From positions 930,001 to 994,000 of the forward strand of contig JAHREC010000011.1 of NCBI GenBank assembly GCA_020081605.1: DNA of 64,000 bases, given 5' to 3'. The notes under the pieces were generated by a model. The model did not search any database. It was not told the DNA's origin and saw only the letters and a list, made by a program, of their open reading frames with translations. Positions 42,886-62,706 of this stretch are shown here, one piece after another (position 1 is the first letter of the stretch; each line of letters opens with the position of its first letter). The DNA is from Albifimbria verrucaria. Its lineage: Eukaryota; Ascomycota; Sordariomycetes; Hypocreales; Stachybotryaceae. A program made the position numbers and the translations under genes.

Positions 42886-45712
42886 CTAGATGAATCCCGC
42901 CGAAAACTCCTTGTTCGGCACCAGTGCTGGTGACCGCATACCGAACTCTGACGTCGGCAGCCCTTCTCGTGGCGAGGGTGGCACCGTGATGGGAGCAGGC
43001 CGAGGCGGAGCCTTCACAGCATCAACACGTCGTGGACTCTGGCTCTTTGACTGGTCCGGGAAGTCGTTGGCGACAGGAGAGATGAGAGGCATCTGGGGCT
43101 TCTGAAGCGGTTGCTGGGGCTGCAACTGAGGTTGCGCAGGTTCAGGTACATGATCGCGCGAGTCCTCGTAGAACAATTCAAATGTCTTGGCAAGGTTCTC
43201 ATTTGAGCTGGAGATGGACTTTTCCAAAGACGGGAACGTAGGGCTGGGCAGACGAGGAGCCGTGGGCGACGTAAGAGCGGAAGAGGACGCTTCACCGGAC
43301 CACGGAGAGTATGGAGAGTACGGCGTCAGAGGAGGTGGAATGGCTGAACGGTGTCGATCAGATCGCTCGTCAAAGTCATCCCAGTTGGGCAATGTGTACC
43401 CGTGCTCCGGCACATCTGCCTCTTCACCCGGCTGTTGGTTTTGAGCCTGCGCTTCACCTTTAGGCGAGCGCATCATGGAGGATCTCCATTGCTTCCATCG
43501 TGAAGCCGAGCCGGGGCTGAGCGGGCTAACTGGAGCCTCCTGGGGCGGCTGCGGCGTGCGGCCACGCGGTAGGCCTCTGTGCCTGGGGAAATCCCCTCCA
43601 TCGGTTGGCGGTTGTATGGGCTCGTGGCAGGGCGCTCTGAATATTGAGGCGAAGCCATATCCGCACTGAAATATTCAGACTCGCCAGTGATGGGTCCCTC
43701 AGAAGTAAAAGGCGTGGGGCTCAGGGGACTCGGACTAAGAGGGCTCACTGGCGGCTGATCAGGGCTGCGGCGCAGGTCGACTACCGGCTCTGGAACGCGG
43801 AGCGGTCTTGGTGGTGGAGCACGGTTATGGGATCGGCTATCATCCAACTGAGGCTGGAATCCTCGCGACGGAGGAGGGTTGAGCGCTGTAGGGCCGTAAG
43901 CCATTCTATCAGCGTTACCTCGGTGAGCACCGGCGGCAGCACGAGGAGGACCCGGCTGTCGCTGGCCGAACTGAGGAGCAGCATCCGGTGCACGAGGTCT
44001 GGAAGCCGAACGCGGGGCGGTGCAGCAGGCGCATCAGATAATCCCGAGGGCCACGCCAGTCGGGCTGCTGGCCCTGACGGGAGAAGATGGGTTTGACCAG
44101 GTTCTGTCAGGGGAGGACCGAAACGAGGTCGTCCGCGGTGCATGATGGGGACTCTGCCCGGTCATCACCCATGCCTGGGCGCCAGACTTCCGGAGCGCTG
44201 GGTCTTCTAGCATCAATAAAGTTGTGGGTTTCAATGGCGTCAATTCTCGGTTTCGGACGTCGTGTCGGCTGCGCTTCCTCCGTCTTGGTTGGCTCAATGG
44301 ATTGCCTGCGAACACTCTCGCCAAAATCAAAAGCGTCAAAGTTGCCGGACAAGCCCTCAACGTGCTTGTTCTTCGGTCGAGGGTCCTGTTCCTCGTCGAC
44401 CTCAAATCGTCTCTCGCGCTTCGGTGGCATCCACGGTTCTTCAATGGCACGCTCTGGTTCTCTAACTGACTGCACCTGCACAGTTTCCGACATTTGGCGA
44501 TCTCGTTCATTGCTTCCAAGCTCCATTGTAAAGCTCTGCCGTCTTGGAGGATGGTAAGTCAATGTGTCTCGTTTGGCCCTCACGTTCTGGATCACCGGTA
44601 TGGCCCATTCCTCCTCGTCCTCCAAATGGTGCTGCTCGTTGGTAGGTGAAACAGAGCTGGCAGGGCTAGGTGGTGATAGAGGGCTTACTGCAGCCACGTC
44701 AACCTGGCGCAATGTGCTTGGCGCGTTTGGCTTGGCAGGAAAGCCTGGCTCTCAGCGATGCTAATGGGAGAGACCGACTTAGGTGGTGAAGGATAGCCTG
44801 TCTGACCAACCAGGTCAACGTTGTTGAGACTGGGACCACGGCCGTGAACGTTGGTGATACTGGGCCCGCGGATGTGGGAACGGACGCTGGTGCTGCTGCT
44901 TGCACCGCGGGTATGGCCACTGACGGCTGCATTCGGTGCCTGTTGGATAACCACCTCAGATGGGGCGGTTGAGCTCCGGAGGGTGGCCTGATGGCAGGGT
45001 TTGGCTGTGGTAGAACCATCTCGGACGGAGCAGTCGAACTTCGGAGTGGCGCCGGCCTCGAGAAGCTGTTCCTGGTGGGAGTACCTGGCCTGCTGCTGGA
45101 ATTTGCAGGCTTGCAGAAGTGAACGTCGAGCGGGTTCACCCATTCCTTCTTGCGTGCTGCGCCGGATGATGTTCCTGGTCTTGTAGGTGTGCCCGGTCTG
45201 CTGTTGCCAAAGGCTGAAGGCGGAGCGAGGTCGGCAGCACTTCCGTTACCCCAGCGCATCATGAGATTGGCGTCTGGAGCTTTGTTGGTGGCACGCAAGC
45301 TGCTGAAGCTCTCCTTGCGACCCGGAGGAGGAATGGTCAAGTCAACCATGGAGCTTGTCGTGGCAGGTCCTGCGTAGGGGCCATTCCAGAGGACTGGTGG
45401 TGCTTTGACCGATTGTGAGGAGCCTGGGCGGGAGGAGGGAAAGGCAGGGCGCTTCAGGTCTGCGCCGAAATATTGGCCCTCGCCGAGAGTGTTTTGGTCG
45501 ATGCGCTTCCATTGTTGAGGTTGCTTCGTATCCTTGGATCTGTGGTTGCATCAATGTTAGCCAATGCACAATGCACAATGCGCAGATGAGGATTTATGGT
45601 GATGACGTGAGATTGGCGCGGTGCCGTGCGCCGAGATGTGGAGGAAGATGCATGGCTCTTACTGTGGCTTTTTCTTGTCACCCCCAATCTTGAGGCCGAA
45701 GAAGGAGACCAT
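42886..45712 (-). CDS. long disordered conserved fungal protein of unknown function
   Basis: Starts MVSFFGLKIGGDKKKPQ, splices (GTAAGA donor near 45662, ACAG acceptor near 45541) to SKDTKQPQQWKRIDQNTLGEGQYFGADLKRP, a strongly conserved N-terminal block I know from many sordariomycetes. The rest is low-complexity: Pro/Ser/Arg-rich (SRPGTPTRPGTSS, PLSPPSPASSVSP), short conserved islands (LPNWDDFDERSDRHRSAIPPPLTPYSPYSP, LAKTFELFYEDSRDHVPEP) and C-terminal PNKEFSAGFI. Several one-base shifts occur in the Pro/Gly-rich part (near 43560, 44100, 44700, 44990). SP/TP motifs suggest phosphorylation by proline-directed kinases; Pro-rich motifs could bind SH3 domains. Function unknown. Confidence 0.65.
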
Positions 45713-46870
45713 GGTGAATTAATATTAATAATTATTTGGCGAGTCCTGCCGCAGAGTTAGAAGCTGCGTTGCCAGAGCTGCGGCTACGTGGCTCACCAGA
45801 TTATGTATGTGGACACAGACACTGCTGGGAAGAGGAGTCGCGCAGCGCAGTGGGAATTGCCAATGCTCGTAGCTCCTATGCCGGGATGCCGCGGAGAACC
45901 AAGCGTCGTCGATACGAATGATGGCGAGAACAAACGAGGGCGGCGGTAGGTTGAGCCCTCTTCCTCTTCAACGGTGAGAAGAAGGATCGTGAGTCGCCTC
46001 CGTCGAGCTGAGGAGAAAACGTCGTCGTCGGCAAATGCGATTCTTTTTAGGGGGCTCTCAGTAACCCATCTGTACAGTACGTGGGCGGGGAGAAGCGGGC
46101 GAGTGAGGGCCAAAGCGGGCCTCAAACAAAGCACAGGTGATGAAGATCGGATTGTAGCTGAAACAGCAGCACGAGCTCAAGCAACGAAAAGGAACGGACG
46201 AGGTGAAAAATGAGAGGACAGCCAGGAAACCGGCCGGTGGTTGTTTGCGACGGCAAAAGGTGCTTGTCGAGGAGGGAAGACGAGAGGAGCAAGGACAAGA
46301 CACAAATGGCAGTTGGGCGCAAAAACGGCCGGTGGGCATAAAATGAGGAAATGGATCAACGACGAACGAACAGGCAAGGTCAGGGGTGTGGCATGAAAGA
46401 CGGGCAAGCCAGGGGCGGTGGGTTGGTGACGGCGGCATCGCGAGGTGCTAATTGCAATAATTGGCCAGGCGGCTGCAGGGTCCCGGTGGGTTGTGCCAAG
46501 CCGGATCCATTTGTTCTTCAGTCCTTTTGTTTGTTCCTGGAGCTAGCAGGGTGCAATTTCCAACCATGCGGCCGGCCAGGGGGCACATCTGCATCTGGCT
46601 GATCGTGCCTCGTGTTCTGCGGGAGGTGGGATTGAGCACATCTCGGTAACGAAATCGAAAAGGGAGGACGCCAGCGAGGTGGTTCGATAGGCCACGGGGC
46701 GTGTGTGGATTTTTGGTGTTGGTGTTGGCGGTGTTTGTCGCTCTTGGTGGTAGTAGTGTGCGATGATGAAATGGAGAAGAGGAAAAAGAAAAGAAAAAAG
46801 AAGACAAGAATTATGAAAATGTGAAAACAAAAGAAGAATACCTCCATATCGAGAAATCCAGGTACAGACA

Positions 46871-46890
46871 GTACTGTACTGTACTGTACT
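46871..46890 (+). repeat. GTACT x4 microsatellite
   Basis: Four perfect GTACT units, preceded by ACA and followed by GCC; isolated GTAC words recur nearby (46910-46930). Confidence 0.7.
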
Positions 46891-47607
46891 GCCTAATTCG
46901 TGTATTGTACCTTTGGTACTTTCTGTACAAGGTGACTTGGAGGGCATGACAAACATGGCAATCGCCAGGACGGCAGTCAGTTGAGTGGTCGCTCCTTCCC
47001 TGTCCCTTGTCTTGACCCATTTTCTCACTTCTGCCCATCAGAATCTCAACCCTGGCCAGCCAAGCTCTCCCTTTTCCAGAACAGCATCATAGCAGGACGA
47101 AAAACCCCGGGAAAATCTCAAGCACCCGCCAAGGCGTTTGACTGCTTGCCTATCCATGGTTCGGCCGTCCGTCTATCTGTCTTTGTCTCCGTCTCTGTCT
47201 CTGTCTCCCGTTTACCGCTTTCTCAGAATGTTTCTAGACGGCTTGCCCCGTGATGATAAGACACTGTCTCGCCCTTTCATCTATCGCTGTCGCACCCGCA
47301 CGCTCCCCACGAGCAGGAAAACAGGTTGCGGTGCTAAGACGGGTTCAGTCACCGGAAAACACACGCCCGCCATGACCTAACATTAATAGCCAAGTCACAG
47401 GGCCCGGTGGACGGGCTAGCACCCAAGGCCATACCGCAACCAGCGCCTTCAGCTTTAGACGAGCAGCCCCGAGCTCCAGGATCATGGCTTCTCTTTCTCT
47501 TGTTCGAATAGCTGCTGCTCTATCGCCGAGCGGCCCTCTATATCGTGGCAATTAACTCTTCTCGGTTCCAGCTAATGACAATGCATCGCTTGGCACATGC
47601 GTCCAAC

Positions 47608-47628
47608 CCCCTGCCCTGCCCTGCCCTG
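47608..47628 (+). repeat. CCTGC pentamer microsatellite
   Basis: Four to five tandem CCTGC units in an intergenic region. Confidence 0.65.
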
Positions 47629-48415
47629 TCGCTCGGTATTAACACGACAAGCAACGTGCACGAGTGCAGGTGGTTACATTCAATTCTGTGGGCAACCATT
47701 CGTTTGCTTTAGGCTATGTAAACGAGACCAGCTCTGTATCAGGCAGCTCGAACGCTAGATAAATCCCATAACATAGCTATCCCTCCCATCACACTCATGC
47801 ACACACCACCTCCTTTACATACGTCCCTCTACTAACACACAACCAACACCGCAACCCAACCAACAACAACACGCCAAAGAGCAAACACCAACACCAAATC
47901 CCTATTCCACAGTGCCCAAGCTTCACCACAACCTCGTCTCCGGGAAATGATGCATTGTCCGTTCTCCCCGCTAACACCAGGTCTATCGGGGCCCTAGCTC
48001 CCAAATAGTCCGTTCCCGCCGCGCCCGGTCGCCGTCCGTCTCACGGACCAGTCGTCAGTAAGAGCGGCTTGTCAGACAGGCTAAGACGTAGGAGTTTACC
48101 TCCGCCGTCTCCTGTGAGAGAGATTGTCTGCTTGTTATTCAGCCCTTGTGTTGCATCTGTTTGGTGTATAAGCCATGCACTGGTTCTTTGTTTACTGTAG
48201 CGTCACATGTATCCATTGTATTGAACGTACGTCTTATTCTCGCAAACACAACTTCCACAGCAATGACAGCGTGACAATGTCAAATACCTAGGCCAGCTAA
48301 CCCTTTTCCTGTGCCCCAAACGCCAAAACACCGTGTGCCGTACCATTGCCAAACCCAATGCAGCTTCATGTCAAACCCATTGCCAGCTCTAAACCAGTGC
48401 CCTTCGATAGCCCTG

Positions 48416-49207
48416 TCATAGCTGCTCCAGGAGCTTCCGCCGCCTCCGCTCAACCAGCTCCTCCTGCACCTGCTCCATCGTGGGCAGCGCCCAGCCCACC
48501 CTGTCCCCGGCATCGCCGGGTAGAGGCTCCCACCCGGCCGGTGGCTCCTTGGCCCCCGTCTTCAGCATTTGCGCCGCCGACTCACGCTCCCTGGCCGCCT
48601 CGTACGCCAGCAGCTCGTCGTCCTCCTCGCCCGGTGCGTAGCCGTAGTATGCCGCGTCCACGTTACGTCGAATCGTCTCCCGTGTCGTCGTTTCACCCTC
48701 GTCATCCCCACCCTTCTTCGACGCTGCTGCCTCGAACAGCTCCTTGACGCCGGGCAGCTCCCTCGCACGACCAAAGTACCGGTACCCCTTCCCTCCGCCT
48801 GGAATCTCGCGTCCTTGCTCGTCATATATCTTTCCGCCGCCGCGCATGTAGTTCGGTCCGCCCAAATTACGGATCTGCACCTCCCACATGTGCTTCTCGC
48901 GCATGAGCTTGTTGATCTCGTCGTTGAGGTCGCGGATCTGGTAGTCGCTCAACATGGGGTCCTGGATGCGCGAGACCTTGCGCGAAATCTCCTTGAGCAC
49001 CTGGCCGCGCCACTTCTCGCACACGGGGATCGAGTCGACCTCGGTGATGAGCTTGGGCCGCCGCGCGCGTCCGATGTCGATGATGCCCAGGTCCGCTGCT
49101 TGCGCCTCGCGGAAGCGAAAGAGCATGGACTGGGCTTTCTCCGAGTTTCGAGCCTACAATGCGTGAGCAACGGGTCATACCAGGCCCATTGGGGCTCTAC
49201 GTACCAT
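48416..49207 (-). CDS. isy1: pre-mRNA splicing factor ISY1
   Basis: Spliced CDS complement(48416-49153, 49205-49207), 246 residues, no frame errors. The ATG is an exon of coding size one codon: a GTACGT donor follows it directly, and after a TTGTAG acceptor the frame resumes ARNSEKAQSMLFRFREAQAADLG, the diagnostic ISY1 opening. Further blocks: RPKLITEVDSIPVCEKWRGQVLKEISRKVSRIQDP, YQIRDLNDEINKLMREKHMWEVQI, LGGPNYMRGG, GKGYRYFGRARELPGVKELFE, and a C-terminal helix VQEELVERRRRKLLEQL. ISY1 belongs to the Prp19-associated (NTC) complex and acts in the nucleus at the first splicing step and proofreading. Length matches the fungal family. Confidence 0.93.
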
Positions 49208-50221
49208 CTTGAAGGTTCGGACTCGTGGTCGACGTCTAGGCGGGTAAGGCTGAGAGCTCGTGGATTGACGAGGCGAGGTGTGTGTCGTGGCCGAATTTGC
49301 ACCAGCCTCGTGCCTAAGCAGCTACAATGTACCTTGCGGTTGTGGAGTTGAAGAAATTCCAGCCACACCTTGGCTCCAAGCCACAACGGTCAGTGCTCAG
49401 CCTCGCCTACTTTACTTTGCTCTACTTTTACTTAACGCGACGCGACCTGATTTCTCAACCTTTACTTCTCCTTATCCAGCTTGAGATGCAGCATCTCAAG
49501 ACCAGGCCACAAACTCTTGCAGCGTCTCTGTCAAGTGACAGAACCAGCCAAGACCGTATCCATGGATCAGCTACATCAGCTTCGTAATCTGTCATCAAAT
49601 CATGGCAACCCAACTACGTCCATCACGGAAAGTATTCTCCTTTGCGTCTTCACTTCCACTTCCACTTCCACTTCCCTCCACACCTCACCCAAAGCACCAT
49701 GATGACACCTGTCACGGAGCGCGATTCTGGAGCCGGGCAGGGCTACTCCAAGACCGCTCATCCAGAACATGAATCTCCTCAAGAACAGAAATCTGAGTCC
49801 TCGCCACAACTCCCTCCCCTCTTTCCAGTTCACCAGCGTCTTCGCAGTAGCCGCAATGACCGACACCATCTTCATCGAGAAGCCGGCTCGCACCGAGACG
49901 GCTCGTGATTCTTAAAAGTTATAGTTTTCAATCGGAGCAGGCTGAGGGTGCCTGCTGAACTAGAGGAGGATGGGAGACGTGGACACGAGAATACCGCCCG
50001 GTGATGATCCAAGGACCAAAAAGCCAAATTTGCAGACAGCAGCGGCCACGGCTTGCCGGGGAGGAGAGATCCTCCTTGCGCCGCGCGTTGCCAGTGAGAA
50101 CTCAAGAGAGCTAATCTGAGGGCATTCTTCTCGTGATGGGTCGGTCGGTTACTCCAGTAGTCAGTTAGTTAGCGTAGCGTAGTCTCCTATAGCTCGAGGA
50201 GCTGTGGGGAGCAAAAGGAAA
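49208..50221. other. intergenic between ISY1 and the tRNA gene
   Basis: Contains a CACTTC repeat at 49651-49675. Frames on both strands around 49480-50105 overlap each other and have no family features. Confidence 0.45.
49651..49675 (+). repeat. CACTTC hexamer microsatellite
   Basis: Four tandem CACTTC units. Confidence 0.65.
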
Positions 50222-50295
50222 TGGTCACTGCCAGGGTCGAACTGGCGACTTTTGCATTATTAGTACAACACTCTAACCAACTGAGTTAAGCGACC
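50222..50295 (-). tRNA. tRNA-Ile (anticodon AAT)
   Basis: On the minus strand, 74 nt fold as a cloverleaf. Acceptor GGTCGCT pairs with AGTGACC (one G-T), discriminator A; D arm ACTC/GAGT with the AGTTGGTTA loop; anticodon stem TTGTA/TGCAA around loop CTAATAA, so anticodon AAT; T arm GCCAG/CTGGC with loop TTCGACC. No intron. A-box (TAACTCAGTTGG) and B-box (GTTCGACCC) are present for Pol III. The AAT anticodon would be read as inosine for Ile codons. Confidence 0.93.
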
Positions 50296-50646
50296 AATGC
50301 TAGATGTTATGGTGGTGAGCAATTGATGTCTGTATTGCGTCTGCTTCACTGGTGGCTCGAGCATCAAGATACAATCAATCACCTTTGACAAAGGCTGGCA
50401 AAGACTGGCAAATCATGCATGACATGTAATCCCTACGCTACGCTCTTCTTCAGTGGGCAAATTCCATTCATCAGCACCCAACACGCTCAGCACAGCTGGC
50501 CCATCAGGAATCAAATTCTATGCGATGCGACTAACTCGTCCGTACATGTGAGCAGCAGCCTCATTGGCCGCTCCCCGACCAAGCAAGTATATCTTCTTAC
50601 ATACATAAACACACTCGCTTTTCGCTTGCTCCTTCAAACTCCCTGC
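50296..50646. other. spacer between tRNA-Ile and WBP1 3' end
   Basis: No gene seen. Probably 3' UTR of the WBP1-type gene plus the tRNA 5' flank. Confidence 0.5.
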
Positions 50647-52175
50647 TTATTTCGCCTTCTTGGCGCGGTCCGTCGGCTTGCTGTACATCCAGAGGGCGCA
50701 GAAGCCCAGGAAGCCAGTCACCGTGGCGACGATGCCCGAGATCCACGGCCAGGCGCCCGAGATGACGAAGCTGCGCGGCCACTCGTCGTGGGCCATGTGT
50801 CGCACACTGACGGTGCGCTTCTCCTCGACGTAGGTCAGGAATGGTCGCTTGTAGTTGACCATGAAGTTGAAGATGCCGTGCTGGTCCGGCAGCACAAAGC
50901 TGGTTCCGAACACGGCGGCCGTCTCTGTGACGAGCGTGGGGAAAGCTCCAGACGGTGGAAAGGCGAGAGCATGGAAAACTCAAGCTGCAGAGCGTCCTGG
51001 TCGGGGATGGTAAAGGGCTCCCACTTGTCCCAGCTCCACTCCGAGATGGAAATGCTGTAAGACTGCGATGAATTAGCAACGGCTTAGATATGTAGAATGA
51101 ATCCCTACTCACCACCTTGTTCTTGATCCTGTAAATCTCGGGGTTCGTCTCGTTGTCTCCGTGCAGGCGGTGCTCAATCTCGTTCACACGCAGCACACCA
51201 ACCTCCTGGAAGGCCCATCCCGACAGGCGGCGGGCAAACTCCCTGTTGTCTGGGCGGATCTTCTTGGCGCCAATCTTCTGGACCTTGGTGTCGAGCCACT
51301 TATCCTGCAGCATCTCGGCAGAGCCCACGATGGTCACACGCGCCGAGTTGCGCGCCTGGAACACCGAGACCAGGGCCAGCTGCTTACCAACGGCAAACAG
51401 GTCCTCAGGGTCGACAGCGTCGGCCTGCTCCTTGGGGTTGTAGCTGTAGGCGGTGCTGGGGGCGCGCAGGACGGGGGTCAGGAGCTGGCTCTGGCCAAGC
51501 ACGTGGCCCACGGCGTGCGGGACGGACAGGTAGGCGCCGGGCATCTCAAAGTACTTCTTGCGGCCGTTGCGGACGTTGACCGGGGCGTCGAGCACGAGGA
51601 CGTCGTGCTTCTCGGCGGCGGCCACGGTGTCATAGTTGAAGTGGTCCACGACGGTGCCGGTGCGCTCGGCGGGCAGGGTGACTTCGAGCTCGGACAGGAG
51701 CGCGATGAGCGAGCTGGGGACGGGTGTCGTCGCGGACTGGGCCAGGAAGATGTTGCCCTGGGCGTTAACGAAGTCGACCAGGATGTTCGGGGTCAGGTTG
51801 GGACCAAGGCCTGAGTCGTTAGTGTCAAGCAACGTCGGGAACGTCGAGAGTGCATCGTACCCTTGACCTTGGTGGGCAGGAAGACAACATGATCATATGT
51901 CCTCTCTCCGAGATGGAACAGCTTCAATCCCTCGCTCTTAGGTGTTTCGTAAGTAATATCAAATCCTCGAGCTGCAGCACAGCGTGTCAGCATTCTTCCC
52001 GTCGACCCGACCCCGTAAGCGCAATCGCCATACCTGCTATGTCGCCCAGGAAATATCCGTAGGCGTCCTTATCCGCCAGCTCATCTAGCACCACCAGCAG
52101 GCGATTGCCGGTCGTGCTCAGCGCGGACACGGCCGCCGCGAAGAGCAAAACCACCACGCTCAGAAAGGAACGCAT
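50647..52175 (-). CDS. wbp1: oligosaccharyltransferase 48-kDa subunit (OST48/WBP1)
   Basis: A signal peptide (MRSFLSVVVLLFAAAVSALS) then the WBP1 fold: TTGNRLLVVLDELADKDAYGYFLGDI, FDITYETPKSEGLKLFHLGERTYDHVVFLP, NILVDFVNAQGNIFLAQS, the GIFT-like LVLDAPVNVRNGRKKYF, ARVTIVGSAEMLQDKWLD, NREFARRLSGWAFQEVGVLRV and HRLHGDNETNPEIYRIKN. After an intron (GTGAGT, CTAAT, CGCAG) come YSISISEWSWDKWEPF and the C-terminal TM helix FVISGAWPWISGIVATVTGFLGFCALWMY with a KKAK tail, which fits the di-lysine ER-retention pattern. A one-C deletion near 50940 breaks FSMLSPFHRLELSPTLVTETAAVFGTSF. ER-membrane enzyme complex for N-glycosylation. Introns also near 51835-51865 and 51970-52035. Confidence 0.9.
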
Positions 52176-52557
52176 GTTTCGTGGTTCTTTCTGAGAAGGG
52201 GGTGATAATTGGGGCGGGAGAGGAGTCGAGATGGTTCAGAGTGGGAAGCTCTTGGGGAGCTTGCGTTTTGGGATACGTAGCCTCGCCCGCATACCCCAGC
52301 TGTGGGGCGGTACTTTCAGAACTGTGGCTTGGCTTGGCTTAATTGTGGCTGGAGAGCCACCCTTTGCTCGCCCACGCCGCCAGTTTATCCGAGGGTTTTT
52401 CCGGCTCTACCATCGAGTCCCTAACTGGGAACCTCAATCGTGAGCTTCGTGAAGCTTGAACGTCACTAAACCACCCCGATTCCTCGCCATTCGAGTACGT
52501 CGACACCCTCTCCTCGTCCGATCCGCCCGTCGCTAACGAATTGACAGGTCGCCCACC
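52176..52557. promoter_or_regulatory. bidirectional promoter, WBP1 / NUO-9.5
   Basis: 382 bp between the divergent ATGs of two housekeeping genes, with no coding sequence. It carries pyrimidine-rich stretches and TTGGCTTGGCTT-type repeats around 52326-52338. The shared promoter is inferred from spacing only. Confidence 0.5.
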
Positions 52558-52816
52558 ATGTCGGCCGCCCCTTCTTCTGGTCCACCCCTCAAGTACTGCC
52601 GCTGGGCAGCCCGCGAGCGACCGGCCCTCTTCTGGTCCGTCATCATCGGCGCCGCTGGCCCCATTGCCATGCCAATTGTCCCTCCCATCCGCCGCTACTT
52701 TGGCGACATCGACCCTGCTCCCATTCCCGTCACCTATCCCGGTACGTTCGCCCCTCCGAGAGGCGCGGCCGCAGACTGACCCCAATCTAGTGCCCACCGG
52801 CCCCGGAAACAGCTGA
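52558..52816 (+). CDS. NADH:ubiquinone oxidoreductase 9.5-kDa subunit
   Basis: Two exons (52558-52741, 52791-52816) give 69 residues. YCRWAARERPALFWSVIIGAAGPIAM holds the single transmembrane helix, followed by PPIRRYFGDIDPAPIPVTYPVPTGP. This is the pattern of fungal NUO-9.5 (NDUFA3-related): a short matrix start, one helix and the D-x-P-x-PIPxTYPxPxGP tail. The intron lies inside TYP-V with a GTACGT donor and TCTAG acceptor. Acts in the membrane arm of mitochondrial complex I; no cleavable presequence is expected. Confidence 0.88.
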
Positions 52817-53153
52817 CCGGCTACGACGACGAGTGAAAAGGATACCATTTTACAGAATAAAGCAATGAAGAGGTCACTACCAGCACGCCGGCCTGGCTAT
52901 TGTACGAAGTAGGCGTCGGAGGCAGCAAAGGACTCATAGAGGAGGCACGTCCAACAGGGCACCATCCATTTCAGATATTGGAGAAACCAAATACAAGGTG
53001 TATATTTTCGCGTCGCTACCTGAGTCTGACTTGTCTCCTGAATCAATCCCATGCAATGCGCCGACCTGATGCAATCAGGCTTTAGACAGCCTCTGTCTCA
53101 CGCTCACTATTGTGGGCACTTCTCACACCTGTTCTATTGTGCAGACCCAGATT

Positions 53154-61088
<7,935 letters not shown>

Positions 61089-61243
61089 GGTGTCGTCAAG
61101 TGCGGCGCAGATTCATTCCAGGAAGCTCGCGGCCCAGAGCCCTCAAGGGTCCAGGCTGTGGTCGATCAGTATCTGCATCGAGGGTCGAGAAGCAGCAGAG
61201 CAGGCTCGAGGCTGTCGGTGCAGCGCGGGGCGCGAGGACGAGA

Positions 61244-61268
61244 GTGAGGGTGAGGGTGAGGGTGAGGA
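61244..61268 (+). repeat. GTGAGG hexamer array
   Basis: Four tandem GTGAGG units just upstream of the BEACH start. Confidence 0.65.
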
Positions 61269-61560
61269 TTTGGATGCAGCGAGGTCGTAGCTATGGCAGA
61301 TGGACGTACACGGTTGCGCAGCTTTGGACTGGAGGTTTACGAAGCGTGAAGCTCCACAGAAAGTGTTTACTGGTGTTGGTTCTTGACCCGCGTGCAAGAG
61401 AGGCAGTGTAAGCAACACGCACAGAACGGGAATAGAAACCAAAGGCCCATAAACCATGAATCCTTCTGTTTCGGGAGCTGTTTCGTCAGCCTTGAGAGAT
61501 GTGGCTCAGCAGGCAGCAAGTGTGGCGGGTGCCAGAGGTACCTTGTACCCCAGGTCCAGC

Positions 61561-61580
61561 CAGTCCCAGTCCCAGTCCCA
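61561..61580 (+). repeat. CAGTCC hexamer array
   Basis: Three tandem CAGTCC units in the BEACH upstream region. Confidence 0.6.
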
Positions 61581-62683
61581 TCGTCATGGTCATGCATGGC
61601 AGCTTAGTAACGTAACTTGGTGCTGACGCCCTTTGCAGCCTGCGAGAATCGACGGAGGAAAAGAGGGTGAAGGTAGGTGAAGGTGTTGCCGGACCAAAAC
61701 AGGTGTGGTCTCTCTTGATTTTATGTGTTGCCATTATAATTTTTTTTCACATCATTTTCCTTTTGTTTTTTTATGACAGCACAGCCCAAACCCTTGTCTA
61801 ACCAGACCATAAGTTGCTGCTGTTGCAGAGAATCCAAGTATAGGGTAGGTCGCGTCATTGCTGACGACTATGGGACCACGTTAAAGCGGGAGCCAAGAGT
61901 TGCTTGTTTGCAGGTTCACAAACATGAGATAGATACTGAACCTCAACTCGAGTCATCCTCAACTGCCTAGCAAGACAAAATTTCACGTCTTGAGTCGAGG
62001 CTCGAGAAGGGCCGAGCACAACACATGCACCAGCGCAAGCACACAAGGGAACGAGAGCAAGAGGAACAAGCATTCACTAGGCGTCAGATAGGATGTCGCG
62101 GCTAGTCATGTACGGCCCGGGGATCGTCCAGATGGCGTCGCACCGCCCCTCCCTGCCTGGAGTCACGCCCACCAGGCTTGTTCGTGACAAGCCCATCTCA
62201 TGGCGTTATCGGCCCCTGTTTCGCTTCAGCGATAACGGGTACCGTACCTTGCGTACCTCGACCGACGTGAGAGTGGTGCATGGGAAATCGATCAGTGGAT
62301 ACGGTAGATAGAAAGAATGGGGTCGAGACGGGACACGTGCACGAGAATCGTATGTGTACGCTGGCTGCAAGGCTGCCTCGGACCCCATTCAGGAAGCGAC
62401 GGTCGACAAGGGCGGCTCGTCGATGATGATGCATCATTGCGTGGTAATGGGAATTCGTCGTGGTAACCCGTGAGACACAGGTCGTCAGAGGGGTGGGCAC
62501 GTGCCAGGGACGGGTGACTTTGGTGCCTCGTCTGGTCCGCCTGATCCCTACAGAGTCAGTGCAGTGGCAGAGCTAAACTGGGCCAGTGGACGGATACTAC
62601 TGCACCTTGGAGCCACAGCCAGCTGCTACTATGGCATGTACAGACAGACAGTACGGTAAAGCCAAAGGCAGACCCAGAGCCAG

Positions 62684-62706
62684 AAACCAAAACCAAAACC
62701 AAAACC
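62684..62706 (+). repeat. AAAACC hexamer array
   Basis: Three to four AAAACC units in the region between BEACH and the subtilisin gene. Confidence 0.65.

Larger units (their letters stand above)
45713..48415. other. 2.7-kb intergenic region with short repeats
   Basis: No convincing coding region. Contains pyrimidine-rich tracts (47160-47220), a GTACT array at 46871-46890 and a CCTGC array near 47608-47628. Because the gene to its left starts at 45712 and ISY1 to its right ends at 48416, it should hold the promoter and a long leader of the disordered-protein gene, and could hold an untranslated RNA. Confidence 0.4.

Noticed and set aside
44034..46134. Many long frames opposite to the disordered-protein gene
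   Set aside because: Typical antisense frames in GC-rich low-complexity coding sequence.
61367..62500. Frames in the BEACH-subtilisin spacer
   Set aside because: Short, repeat-derived and overlapping on both strands.
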